Position numbers and translations under genes: made by a program. This document shows, piece after piece, positions 1-8,204 of a DNA stretch of 11,292 nt (its first letter is position 1; each line of letters starts with the position of its first letter). The stretch spans positions 1 through 11,292 of the forward strand of contig BBBN01000032.1 in assembly GCA_001311585.1 (NCBI GenBank), in the 5' to 3' direction. The stretch comes from Thermus sp. JCM 17653 (lineage in GTDB: Bacteria > Deinococcota > Deinococci > Deinococcales > Thermaceae). The notes under the pieces are model-generated. The model worked only from the letters and a program-made list of their open reading frames with translations. It searched no databases and was not told the DNA's origin.

Positions 1-1175
1 CCCTCCAGCCCCCGGACCTCCCCGTCCCCCCTCCTTCCTAAGGAGGACCGGGTGGACCTCACCCACCTCCCCGCCTTCGCCATAGACGACGAGGGGAGCC
101 AAGACCCCGACGACGCCGTCTTCGCCGAGAAGGTGGATGGGGGCTTCCGCCTCTTCGTCCACGTGGCCGACGTGGCCGCCCTCGTCCCCCCGAAAAGCCC
201 CCTGGACGAGGAGGCCCTCCGCCGGGGGGCGAACCTCTACCTCCCCGAGGGGACGGTGCCCATGCTCCCCCCCGCCGTCACCGAGGCCCTCGGCCTGGGC
301 CTAAGGGAGGTCTCCCCGGCCCTCACCTTTGAGCTATGGGTCTCGGAGGAAGGGGAGTTGCTGGAGGAAAGGGTCTACCCCTCCTGGGTACGGGTAAAGC
401 GCCTCACCTACCGGGAGGCCCTGGGGGTGGAGGCCCTGAGGCCCCTGGAGGCCCTGGCGGAGGCCTTCCGGGCGAAGCGCCTCGCCGCGGGCGCCTGGAG
501 ATCGCCCTCCCCGAGGTGAAGGTGCGGGTGGAGGGGGAGGAGGTCCGGATCACCCCCCTCCCCCCTACCCAAGCCGCATCTGGGTGCGGGAGGCCATGCT
601 CCTTGCGGCTACGCCGCCGCCCACCTGGCGGTGCGGGAGGGGCTTCCCTTCCCCTTCGCCACCCAGGAGGCCCCCTCGAGGCGGGTGGAGGGGGAGGGCC
701 TTGCCGCCATGTGGGAGCAGCGGAAGGCCATGAAGCGGGCCCAGCTCAAGGCGGTCCCCGCCCCCCACAAGGCTTGGGCCTTCCCCTCTACGCCCAGGTG
801 ACGAGCCCCCTAAGGCGCTACCTGGACCTGGTGGCCCACCAGCAGCTCAGGGCCTGGCTCCAGGGGGAAAGGCCCCTCTCCCAGGAGGAGGTCCTGGAAA
901 GGGTGGGGGCGGCGGAGGCGGTGGCCGACCTGGTGCGGGAGGCGGAAAGGCGGAGCAAGCTCCACTGGACGCTCCTTTACCTCGTGGCGGAGGGGTACGA
1001 GGGGCCCGGCGTCCTGGTGGAAAGGCGGGGGGGACAGGGGGTCTTCCTCCTCCCCGAGCTCGGGCTTTCCGCCCAGGTGGCCTTACCCAAGGCCCTTCCC
1101 CTCAACGCCGAGGTCCGCCTCCGCTTCCTGGAGGCGGACCTTCCGGCCCTCGAGGCCCGCTTCGCCCTCGGTTAG
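1..1175 (+). pseudogene. RNB-family exoribonuclease (RNase R/II-like), frameshifted, partial at left edge
   Basis: RNB-family enzymes degrade RNA 3'-to-5' hydrolytically in the cytoplasm. Counting from GTG 52, the segment IDDEGSQDPDDA carries the metal-binding aspartates D12, D18, D20 and D21 in the spacing of RNase II D201/D207/D209/D210. Near 795-840 the second RNB signature YAQVTSPLRRYLDL is present, followed by a short C-terminal beta-rich tail. The reading frame must change four times to keep this homology: near 487-492, 560-570, 605-609 and 770. Each change is explained by one missing G or C in a G/C run. Frame 1 is open to the window edge and reads LPKEDRVDL into the domain, so the gene probably starts upstream. 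GTG 52 with AAGGAGG five bases before it is an alternative start. It ends head-on with icd. It is either a true pseudogene or the product of local sequence errors. The family call is firm. Confidence 0.85.
39..54 (+). promoter_or_regulatory. Possible Shine-Dalgarno site with GTG start at 52
   Basis: TAAGGAGG at 39-46 lies five bases before GTG 52, which is ideal spacing. If it is used, the RNB protein would begin MDLTHLPAFAIDD and have no N-terminal RNA-binding domain. A TAA in frame 3 at 39-41 closes a twelve-codon stretch (LQPPDLPVPPPS). That stretch could be the end of an upstream gene, or the same gene before one more shift. The AGGAGG may instead be the coding sequence for Lys-Glu-Asp in frame 1. 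The sequence alone does not decide. Confidence 0.35.
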
Positions 1176-2453
<1,278 letters not shown>

Positions 2454-2514
2454 ACCTGACCTCCGGGGCCTAGCATACCCCTTCCCCCAGGGAAAAGTGT
2501 CCTAGACTTGACCT
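2454..2514. promoter_or_regulatory. Divergent promoter region between icd and the FAD oxidoreductase
   Basis: This 61-bp gap must serve both genes. On the minus strand, TATGCT (plus 2472-2477) is a fair -10 for icd, 18 bases before its ATG, but no clear -35 is visible. On the plus strand, TAGACT (2503-2508) ends six bases before ATG 2515. No Shine-Dalgarno sequence precedes that ATG, so the oxidoreductase mRNA is probably leaderless, which is common in Thermus. The hexamer assignments are by eye. Confidence 0.4.
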
Positions 2515-3672
2515 ATGCCGGACATCGCCGTGGTGGGGGCGGGCATCGTGGGGGCGGCCTCGGCCTTTCGCTTGGCGGAGGGGGGCCTCGAGGTCCTCCT
2601 CCTGGAGAAGGAACCCACCTACGCCCAAGGCTCCACCGGGAAAAGCGCCGCCGGGGTGCGGGTGCAGTTCTCCGAGCCCTTGAACGTCCTCCTCTCCTAC
2701 CGCTCCATCCTGGAGTACCGGGAGATCCCCGAGGCCGCCTACCGCCCCACGGGCTACCTCTTCTTGGTGCCCGAGGGCCTAGCCGAGGCCCAAGAAGAAG
2801 CCCTTAAGGTGCAGAAGGCCTTGGGGGTCCCCGTGGAGAAGCTTTCCCTGGCGGAGGCCCAGAGGAGGGTGCCCTTTAGGGAGGAGGGCCTGGCCTACGC
2901 CACCTTTGGCCCCATGGACGGGACCATAGACCCCCACGGGGCCACGGCCTATTACCTCCGGGAGGCGAGGCGGCTGGGGGCGGAGGTGCGCTTTTCGGAA
3001 GCCTTCCTCTCCGCCCGGCGGGAGGGGGGGCTTTGGCGGGTGGAGACGCCTAAGGGGCGGTACGAGGCCCCTTACCTCCTCCTCTCTACCGGGGCCTGGA
3101 CGGGGGAGGTGGGGAGGCGTTTGGGCCTGGAGATCCCCGTCTTCCCGGTGCGCCGCATGGTCTTCGCCACCGCCCCCGCGCCCTTTCCCCACGCCTTTCC
3201 CCTCACCGTGGACCTCGGCACGGGCTTCTACCTGCGCTCCGAAGGCCCCCGCCTCCTCTTCGGCCGCTCCAACCCCGAGGAGCCCCCGGGCTTCCGGGAG
3301 GGGGTGGACTGGGACTGGCTTGGCCCCACCCTCGAGGCCGGCCTCGCCCGCTTCCCCTTCCTGGAAGGCCTCTCCTTAGACCGGAAGGCCAGCTGGTGGG
3401 GCTACTACGAGATGACCCCCGACCACAACCCCATCCTGGGCTTCGTGGAGGAGGGGCTTCTGGTGGCCGCGGGTTTCTCCGGGCAAGGGGTGCAACAGGC
3501 GGCCATGGTGGGTCGCCTGATGGCGGAGGAGGTGGTCTTTGGCCGGGCCCGGAGCCTGGACATAGAGCCTTCCGCCTCCGGCGCTTCCTCGAGGGGAGGC
3601 TTCTTGAGGAGCGGGGCATCGTCTGATGCCACCCCATGCTGCCTTGGGCCCGCATGGGGGGCCCGGCGCTAA
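2515..3672 (+). CDS. FAD-dependent oxidoreductase, DAO family, with a frameshifted C-terminus
   Basis: This is a DAO-superfamily flavoprotein of the sarcosine/glycine oxidase or amino-acid dehydrogenase type. Such enzymes oxidise amines or amino acids with FAD. The N-terminus IAVVGAGIVGA (residues 4-14) is the dinucleotide-binding GxGxxG fold, and a Glu ends strand 2 (LLLEKE). The C-terminal region has the second FAD motif, PDHNPILGF ... GLLVAAGFSGQGVQQA. The substrate cannot be assigned. The frame as written runs to 3672, but residues after about 351 look non-native (PSASGASSRGG...). Restoring one C at about 3568-3569 gives the natural tail FRLRRFLEGRLLEERGIV and a TGA at 3624-3626, a 370-aa protein of normal family length. 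So the last ~100 bases of the open frame are probably a shift artefact or a recent mutation. The gene is probably monocistronic; a hairpin follows the restored stop. Confidence 0.85.
   Translation: MPDIAVVGAGIVGAASAFRLAEGGLEVLLLEKEPTYAQGSTGKSAAGVRVQFSEPLNVLLSYRSILEYREIPEAAYRPTGYLFLVPEGLAEAQEEALKVQKALGVPVEKLSLAEAQRRVPFREEGLAYATFGPMDGTIDPHGATAYYLREARRLGAEVRFSEAFLSARREGGLWRVETPKGRYEAPYLLLSTGAWTGEVGRRLGLEIPVFPVRRMVFATAPAPFPHAFPLTVDLGTGFYLRSEGPRLLFGRSNPEEPPGFREGVDWDWLGPTLEAGLARFPFLEGLSLDRKASWWGYYEMTPDHNPILGFVEEGLLVAAGFSGQGVQQAAMVGRLMAEEVVFGRARSLDIEPSASGASSRGGFLRSGASSDATPCCLGPAWGARR
3632..3659 (+). terminator. GC-rich hairpin after the oxidoreductase gene
   Basis: CCCCATGC (3632-3639) pairs perfectly with GCATGGGG (3652-3659) across a 12-nt loop, starting five bases after the restored TGA at 3624-3626. 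No T tract follows. It could act as an mRNA 3'-end stabiliser or a weak terminator rather than a classical intrinsic terminator. Confidence 0.4.
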
Positions 3673-3762
3673 GTACCCCGCCGCGGCGGGGGCCCCAAAA
3701 AGCCCTCTCCTAGCCCCGTTTCGGGCCTCCCATGTCGCGAAGCCAAAGTGTGGACACTTAGG
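3669..3762 (+). repeat. Interspersed repeat, copy A (inverted relative to copy B)
   Basis: This roughly 94-bp intergenic element matches the reverse complement of 5670-5770. Conserved blocks are CTAAGTACCCC at the left end, GCGGGGGCCCCA, and a right part in which about 39 of 48 positions match, including TCCCATGTCGCGAA exactly. The ends are CTAAGT and ACTTAG, a perfect 6-bp terminal inverted repeat in this copy. Inside are a 16-bp perfect palindrome (3676-3691) and a CCCG/CGGG mini-hairpin with a three-base loop, kept in both copies although the loop base differs. No protein is encoded. It looks like a REP- or MITE-type element. Genome-wide copy number is unknown from this window. Confidence 0.75.
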
Positions 3763-3781
3763 ACTTCGTCGGCTTTGAGCC

Positions 3782-3810
3782 TTGACCCCGGGCTTTCCCT
3801 CACCTATGAT
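3782..3810 (+). promoter_or_regulatory. Promoter of tRNA-Met (TTGACC-17-TATGAT)
   Basis: The -35 TTGACC (3782-3787) and -10 TATGAT (3805-3810) are separated by exactly 17 bp. Both match the sigma-70/SigA consensus at five of six positions. Initiation about 7 nt downstream would give a short leader before the tRNA 5' end at 3829. This is the clearest promoter in the window and fits a strongly expressed stable RNA. Confidence 0.85.
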
Positions 3811-3828
3811 GGGGGTTGCCTGGCGCTG

Positions 3829-3905
3829 GGCGGCGTAGCTCAGGTGGTCAGAGCACACGACTCATAATCGTGGTGTCGTGGGTTCGAGTCCCACCGCCGC
3901 CACCA
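3829..3905 (+). tRNA. Elongator tRNA-Met (CAU anticodon)
   Basis: This is a 77-nt cloverleaf with encoded CCA. Acceptor stem GGCGGCG (3829-3835) pairs with CGCCGCC (3895-3901), followed by ACCA. The D-arm has TAGCTCAG. The anticodon stem CACGA/TCGTG encloses the loop CTCATAA with CAT at 3863-3865. The T-arm is GTGGG-TTCGAGT-CCCAC. The G1-C72 pair, and an anticodon stem without three consecutive G-C pairs, argue against initiator tRNA. The D-arm and loop resemble E. coli elongator tRNA-Met. A lysidine-modified tRNA-Ile2 (also CAU) is the alternative and seems less likely. Confidence 0.93.
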
Positions 3906-3909
3906 AGGG

Positions 3910-3934
3910 CCCCGCCTTCAAGGCGGGGTTTTTT
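3910..3934 (+). terminator. Rho-independent terminator of tRNA-Met
   Basis: CCCCGCC (3910-3916) and GGCGGGG (3922-3928) form a seven-pair GC stem with loop TTCAA, immediately followed by six T residues (3929-3934). It starts five bases after the CCA end, so the tRNA is a single-gene transcription unit. Confidence 0.92.
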
Positions 3935-3939
3935 CTTGC

Positions 3940-3945
3940 TACACT
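3940..3945 (+). promoter_or_regulatory. Possible -10 element for miaB
   Basis: TACACT (3940-3945) just after the tRNA terminator is a reasonable -10, giving a leader of about 35-40 nt before ATG 3989. The only hexamer at 17-bp spacing is TTCAAG (3917-3922), inside the terminator hairpin loop, a weak -35. A separate start for miaB is expected because the terminator lies upstream, but the element itself is uncertain. Confidence 0.35.
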
Positions 3946-3988
3946 AAGGGGACGGGCCCGGGATCCCCCCGGTCGCCCTCGGAGGCGT

Positions 3989-5311
3989 ATGCGCGCGCAC
4001 ATCATCACCTACGGATGCCAGATGAACGAGTACGACTCCCACCTGGTGGCCAGCGAGCTCGTGAGCCTGGGGTGGGAGCTCGTGGACTCGGTGGAGGAGG
4101 CGGATTTCGTCCTGGTGAACACCTGCGCCGTGCGGGGCAAGCCCGTGGAGAAGGTGCGCTCCCTCCTGGGAAACCTCCGCAAGGAGAAGGAAAGGCGGGG
4201 CCTCCTCATCGGCATGATGGGTTGCCTGGCCCAGCTGGACGAGGGCCAGCAGATGGCCAAGAAGTTCGGGGTGGACGTCCTTCTGGGCCCCGGGGCCTTG
4301 ACCTCTCTCCCAGAGGCTTTGAAGGCGAACGAGAGGTTCTTTGACCTCACCTTCCGGGAGGACGTCCTGGACTACATTCCCCCGCCCCCCAAGGGGGCCC
4401 TTTCCGCCCACGTGACCATCATCCGCGGGTGCAACCACCACTGCACCTACTGCATCGTCCCCACCACCCGCGGCCCCGAGGTCTCCCGCCACCCCGACCT
4501 CATCCTGAGGGAGATTGAGCTCCTGAAGCAGGCGGGGGTGGTGGAGGTCACCCTCCTCGGCCAGAACGTGAACTCCTACGGCAAGGACCAGCCGGGCTTC
4601 CCCTCCTTCGCCGAGCTCCTCCGCATGGTGGGCCGGATGGGCATCCCCCGGGTGCGCTTCCTCACCAGCCACCCGGTGAACTTCACCGACGACATCGTTG
4701 AGGCCATCGCCGAGACCCCGGCCATCTGCCGCTACATCCACCTGCCCGTGCAGTCGGGCTCCGACCGGGTGCTCCGCCGCATGGCCCGGGAGTACCGCCG
4801 GGCGCACTACCTGGATAGGATCCGGAGAATCCGCGAGGTACTCCCCGATGTGGTCCTTTCCACCGACATCATCGTGGGCTTTCCCGGGGAAACGGAGGAG
4901 GACTTCCAGGAAACCCTCTCCCTCTACGACGAGGTGGGGTACGACCAGGCCTACATGTTCATCTACTCCCCCCGCCCCGGCACCCCCGCCTACAAGCACT
5001 TCCAGGACCTGCCCCGGGAAGTGAAGGTGGAGCGCCTCCAACGCCTCATTGAGAAGCAGAAGGAGTGGAGCTACCGGAGGAACCTGGAGTGGGTGGGGAA
5101 GACCGTGGAGGTCCTGGTGCGGGGCGAGGCCAAGGAGGAGGGGTATGTGCAGGGGCACGACCGGGGGAACCACCCCGTGCTCCTCCCCGCTTCCCAGGCC
5201 CCGGTGCCGGGCCTCTACCAGGTGGAGATCAAGCAGGCCACGCCCCACCTGCTCTTCGGGGAGGTGGTGGGGGCCGAGGTGCCTGCCCCCATCCCCCTGC
5301 CCGTGGCCTAG
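3989..5311 (+). CDS. miaB: tRNA-2-methylthio-N6-dimethylallyladenosine synthase MiaB
   Basis: MiaB is a radical-SAM methylthiotransferase that converts i6A37 to ms2i6A37 in tRNAs reading codons that begin with U. The 440-aa protein starts [17 protein letters not shown] at ATG 3989, with GGAGG four bases upstream. The longer open frame begins inside the tRNA and is not genic. The N-terminal MTTase domain supplies C10, C46 (NTCAVR) and C79 (GCLAQ) for the auxiliary [4Fe-4S] cluster. The radical-SAM CxxxCxxC is C148, C152, C155 (GCNHHCTYC). A C-terminal TRAM domain (from about residue 370, [10 protein letters not shown] onward) binds tRNA. All six cysteines are present and the length is normal. 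GCQMNEYDS and NTCAVR favour MiaB over RimO or MtaB. It is probably co-transcribed with the small membrane protein nine bases downstream. The neighbouring tRNA-Met is not an expected MiaB substrate, so the adjacency is probably coincidental. Confidence 0.95.
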   Translation: MRAHIITYGCQMNEYDSHLVASELVSLGWELVDSVEEADFVLVNTCAVRGKPVEKVRSLLGNLRKEKERRGLLIGMMGCLAQLDEGQQMAKKFGVDVLLGPGALTSLPEALKANERFFDLTFREDVLDYIPPPPKGALSAHVTIIRGCNHHCTYCIVPTTRGPEVSRHPDLILREIELLKQAGVVEVTLLGQNVNSYGKDQPGFPSFAELLRMVGRMGIPRVRFLTSHPVNFTDDIVEAIAETPAICRYIHLPVQSGSDRVLRRMAREYRRAHYLDRIRRIREVLPDVVLSTDIIVGFPGETEEDFQETLSLYDEVGYDQAYMFIYSPRPGTPAYKHFQDLPREVKVERLQRLIEKQKEWSYRRNLEWVGKTVEVLVRGEAKEEGYVQGHDRGNHPVLLPASQAPVPGLYQVEIKQATPHLLFGEVVGAEVPAPIPLPVA

Positions 5312-5320
5312 GGGGTAAGG

Positions 5321-5653
5321 GTGCGCCCCTTCCTTCCCCTCCTTGTGGCCTCGGCCCTATTTCTCCTGGTCCTCGCCGGCTTTCGCTTCACCGGGGTGGG
5401 CTGGGTCCTGGCCTTGGGCCTTGCGGGCCTCCTCTATGGAGGGGTGGCCCGCTGGCAGGAAAGGGTGCTCCGGCGGGGGCCCTCGAGGCCCGCCCTGGAG
5501 CGCCTGGCCATGAAGGAGGCCTGGCGGCGGGGCGGGTACCTGCTTCCCCACCACCTTTCCCCCTTTTTGCCGGAGGAGGAGGCCCGGGAGCTTTTGGAGG
5601 GCCTGCGGGAGCGGGGCCTTTGCCGGAGGGAGGGGGAGGGGTACCGCTTCTAG
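5321..5653 (+). CDS. Small two-helix membrane protein of unknown function
   Basis: This 110-aa protein is not recognised. Residues about 4-21 and 25-43 are two hydrophobic helices joined by a short turn (FRFTGVG), so both termini would lie on the same side of the membrane. An Arg-rich stretch after helix 2 (ARWQERVLRRG) suggests that side is cytoplasmic. The rest (about 55-110) is charged and helical, ending with a pattern like a small winged-helix unit (EEEARELLEGLRERGLCRREGEGYRF, where the last part could be the wing). It starts with GTG nine bases after the miaB stop, so it is probably translated from the same mRNA. Gly-, Arg- and Leu-rich codon use matches its neighbours. A membrane-tethered regulator or a structural protein are both possible. 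Confidence 0.7.
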   Translation: MRPFLPLLVASALFLLVLAGFRFTGVGWVLALGLAGLLYGGVARWQERVLRRGPSRPALERLAMKEAWRRGGYLLPHHLSPFLPEEEARELLEGLRERGLCRREGEGYRF

Positions 5654-5669
5654 GGAAACCCAAGGGGTA

Positions 5670-5770
5670 CCTGGGTGCCCGCGCTTTCGTTTCGCGACAT
5701 GGGATGCCCGAATCGGGCTTGGAGGGAAGCCCTTCTGGGGCCCCCGCGAAGGCCAGGGTGGGGTACTTAG
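5670..5770 (-). repeat. Interspersed repeat, copy B (inverted partner of copy A)
   Basis: Read on the minus strand, this 101-bp stretch begins CTAAGTACCCC, passes GCGGGGGCCCCA and the CCCGATTCGGG hairpin, and contains TCCCATGTCGCGAA, all shared with 3669-3762. The far end is more diverged (CACCCAGG where copy A has CACTTAGG). Most differences are transitions. It lies 16 bases after the stop of the small membrane protein, and its CTAAGT end is five bases from the ATG of the next oxidoreductase, so it forms that gene's whole 5' region. Confidence 0.75.
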
Positions 5771-5775
5771 GCGCC

Positions 5776-6645
5776 ATGCGGGAGGCGGAGGTGGTGGTCC
5801 TGGGGGCCGGGGTGGGCGGGGCTCACCCTGGCCCGGCTCCTCTGGGAAAGGGGGCGAAGGGTCCTGGTGGTGGCCGAGGCCCTGGGGGAGGCGAGCCGCC
5901 CCCCCGTGGCCCTGGTGAACCCCTTGCGGGGAAGGCGCTTCACCTTGGCGGAGGAGGGGGAAAGGGCCTTGGAGAGGGCCCTTGCCTTCTACGGCCGCTT
6001 CGCCGAGCTTCACCTTGGGGTCTTCCGCCCCGTCCCCGAGGCCGAGCGCCCCAAGGTGGCGGGCAGGCTTTCCGGCCTCAAGCACCGCTGGGAGAGGGAG
6101 GGGGTGCTTCTGGAGGAGGCCTTCTGGCTGGAGCCAGGCCCCTTTTAGCCCGCCTCGCCGAAGGGCTTCCCCTCCTTTGGGGGCGGGTCCTCGCCTGGGA
6201 GCCTCCCTACTTGCTCCTGGAGGGAGGCGGGCGGGTTAGGGGGGAGGTGCTGGTCTACGCCGGGGGAAGCCGTGGGGCGCACCTTTTGGGCCTCGAAGGG
6301 CGGCACATCCCGGGGCTGGTCCTCACCCTTTGGGACTACTTCCCCCGCGCGGTGAGCCACCGGGTCTACCTGGCGGGGGCCGCCCTTGGGGGAAGCTACC
6401 TGCCCCACGAGGAAAGCCCCCGCCTGCCCCCGCCCACCGAGGGGGAGGTGGAGTGGCTCCTCCAGGGGGCCGAGGCCTTGGTGGGCTACCGGCCCCAGGT
6501 GGCCTCGGCTTGGCGGGGGGTGCGCTTCCGCCTCCCCGGGCCCCACCTTTTCCCCGTGGAGGGCGGGTTCGCCATCACGGGCTTTGGTTCCACCGGCTTC
6601 CTCCACGCCCCCCTCCTCGCCGAGAGGCTCGCCTCCCGGCTTTAA
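5776..6645 (+). pseudogene. Short FAD-dependent oxidoreductase (DAO/MnmC-C-like), two frameshifts
   Basis: The start MREAEVVVLGAGVGG is a GxGxxG FAD-binding strand-turn-helix. At about 5817-5821 the frame moves to give LTLARLLWERGRRVLVVAEA, then VNPLRGRRFTLAEEG. At about 6140-6146 it returns, giving LLARLAEGLPLLWGRV. The C-terminal FAD motif region, GGFAITGFGSTGFLHAPLLAERLASRL in sense, runs to TAA 6643-6645. The first shift looks like one extra G in a G run, the second like one missing C before TTTT. Repaired, the protein is about 289 aa, shorter than typical DAO enzymes (about 370-400). The general fold resembles the MnmC oxidoreductase domain, but no substrate can be assigned. No Shine-Dalgarno site precedes ATG 5776 because repeat copy B ends there, so a leaderless message is possible. 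mobA follows after eight bases. Confidence 0.75.
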
Positions 6646-6653
6646 ACTGGAGG

Positions 6654-7211
6654 GTGTACTCGGGTGCGGTGCTGGCAGGGGGGGCCTCGAGGCGCTTCGG
6701 GGAGGACAAGGCCCTTTTCGTCTACGAGGGAAAACCCCTTTTGGCAAGGGTCTTGGAAAGCCTTTCTGGAGCTTCCCAGCGCTTCATCGTGGCCAACCGC
6801 CCCTACCCCGGGTTTGGCGTCCCCGTCTACCCCGACCTCCTGCCGGGGGCGGATAGCCTCTCCGGCCTCCACTCGGCCCTCCGCCACGCCCGCTTCCCCT
6901 GGGTGGCGGTGGCGGCCACCGACCTGCCCTTCCTGACCCGGGAGTACTGGGACTTTCTCCACGAGAAGGCCCACTCCTCCCCCTATCCCGTGGTGGTGCC
7001 CTTTAGCCCCGAGGGGCACCTGGAGCCCCTCATGGCCTTTTACCACCGGGACTGCCTGCCCCAGGTGGAGAGGCAGATACGGGAGGGGGACTTCCTCTTA
7101 AGGCGGGTGATGGAGGTCCTGGGGGCCACCTACGTCCCCGCGGAGGAGGTGGTGGCCCGATTCGGGGAAAGGGTTTTCCTCAACGCCAACCGCAAGGAGG
7201 AGCTTCCCTAA
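6654..7211 (+). CDS. mobA: Molybdenum cofactor guanylyltransferase (MobA-like)
   Basis: MobA transfers GMP from GTP to molybdopterin, making the guanine dinucleotide form of the cofactor for DMSO-reductase-family enzymes. This 185-aa protein has the N-terminal nucleotide-binding loop LAGGASRRFGEDKAL (residues 7-21), where R13, R14 and K19 would contact the phosphates. It also has a Mg-binding Asp in ATDLPF (D90) and a closing NANRKEEL near the C-terminus, equivalent to the NxNTPEDL motif. The usual GPLAGI segment reads DSLSGL, a mild departure. The length is normal for MobA (about 190). GTG 6654 gives MYSGAVLAGG, the customary start. GGAGG directly abuts it, so spacing is poor, and translational coupling to the upstream gene is likely. 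A related NTP transferase of the MobA/CTP superfamily cannot be excluded. The stop overlaps that of the convergent remnant by three bases. Confidence 0.85.
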   Translation: MYSGAVLAGGASRRFGEDKALFVYEGKPLLARVLESLSGASQRFIVANRPYPGFGVPVYPDLLPGADSLSGLHSALRHARFPWVAVAATDLPFLTREYWDFLHEKAHSSPYPVVVPFSPEGHLEPLMAFYHRDCLPQVERQIREGDFLLRRVMEVLGATYVPAEEVVARFGERVFLNANRKEELP

Positions 7212-8204
7212 TCCCGCACCCGGATGCGGGCGGTGTGAACCAGAATCCCGTCCAGGTAGAGCTCCAGCTGGTAGGCCCCGGGGGTCTTGGGGGCGAGAAG
7301 ACCTCCCCGGTAGGTGAGGTCGTCCACCTTGTCCAAGGGAACGATGAGGGGACCGAGGCGCACCTCCACCCGGCTGGCCCGGCGCAGGAGGCGGGCCTCG
7401 AGGCGCACCTCCTCCCCTGGGTCCACGAGGGCCGGGGTAGCGGTGAGGGTGGCCAAAGGCCCGGGGCGTAAGGGGATGAGGGCGGTGGCTTCCGCTTCTT
7501 CCCCTTTCCTAAAGGCCCTCACCCGCACTTCTAGGATGCCCTCTCCCCCCACGGCACGTACCCACCCAGAGGCCCTCTTCTAGGGAGGCCAAGGGATAGG
7601 TGCGCCCCGAGACCTCCGCCACCACCTCCTCGGGGTTTCCCTGCACCTGGGCCCGAAGGGGAAGCTCCGCTCCCGGGGGGAGGGCCAGGAGGACCACCCC
7701 CAGGGCTTTCTCGGTGAGGGTGCGCACCACCTCCCGCACCACCGGCCGGGCCGCCAGGGCCACTTGCGGCAGGGGGCCAGGTTCCAGGTCCAAGACCAGG
7801 GGGTCTCCCGGTTCCTGCAAGCGTCCTAGGCTCTTGAGGTCCAGGCTCAGGGTGTACCGTCCCGGCAGGAGGCCGCCCACCACGAAGCTACCCCGCCATC
7901 CGCCAGGGCGGTGCGGGCCTCGGGGCCTTGCAACCGTACCCGGGCGTAGGGTACTGGGGCTTCCCCCTCGTCCCGCTGGCCGTTGCGGTTCTCGTCCAGG
8001 TAGACCTGTCCTTGCAGGCCCACCACGGTTTCCACGGGCAGGTCTAGGAGCAAGGTCTTTCCCTTTTCCACCCTGGCTTCCACGGTGCGGCGTAGGGCCA
8101 GGCTGGCCTCTAAGCCCCCACCTCCTCCAGGTTCCGTACCCCGTTCCGCTTCTGGTCATGTATCTTGCCCCCTGAGGGAGGCCCTACCGCTCCGGTCGCC
8201 GGGC
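7208..8204 (-). pseudogene. Remnant of a surface/secreted protein with SdrD_B-like repeats
   Basis: Several minus-strand frames join into one degenerate protein. From the 5' side, KIHDQKRNGVRNLEEVG is a worn SdrD_B-like unit. A shift near 8115-8120 leads to LEASLALRRTVEARVEKG and a second unit, VYLDENRNGQRDEGE (about 7955-8002), a calcium-loop-like D-x-N-x-NG-x-RD signature. A further shift near 7895-7905 leads to GSFVVGGLLPGRYTLSL and an acidic/hydrophobic beta-rich stretch. Another near 7535-7545 leads to EGILEVRVRAFRKGEE and the final ARIRVRD at stop 7208-7210. The C-terminal half looks Ig-like (LTATPALVDPGEEVRLEARLL). At least three one- or two-base shifts are needed. No signal peptide or start is left because the 5' side runs into the IS630 fragment. 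It may once have been a large cell-envelope adhesin or S-layer-associated protein. Confidence 0.7.

Noticed and set aside
3669-3762. CRISPR repeat or riboswitch in the palindrome-rich intergenic region
   Set aside because: There is no regularly spaced repetition, no spacers and no recognised aptamer core. The second copy is intergenic and inverted, fitting an interspersed element.
3829-3905. tRNA-Met as a functional partner of the adjacent miaB
   Set aside because: MiaB acts on tRNAs that read U-starting codons. Met codons start with A, and a terminator separates the two, so adjacency is taken as coincidental.
3878-3988. Upstream extension of miaB beginning inside the tRNA gene
   Set aside because: It would translate the tRNA 3' half and its terminator; ATG 3989 with GGAGG gives the standard MiaB N-terminus.
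3944-5248. A 434-codon minus-strand open frame antisense to miaB
   Set aside because: His/Gly/Val/Leu-rich composition typical of antisense frames; the sense frame has all MiaB motifs.
6330-6653. Long N-terminal extension of the mobA frame
   Set aside because: It is out-of-frame reading of the FAD oxidoreductase; the canonical MobA start MYSGAVLAGG is at 6654.
5776-7211. Start of a molybdenum or novel biosynthetic cluster
   Set aside because: Only one cofactor gene (mobA) is present, and the linked flavoprotein has no recognised role in that pathway; nothing further supports a cluster.
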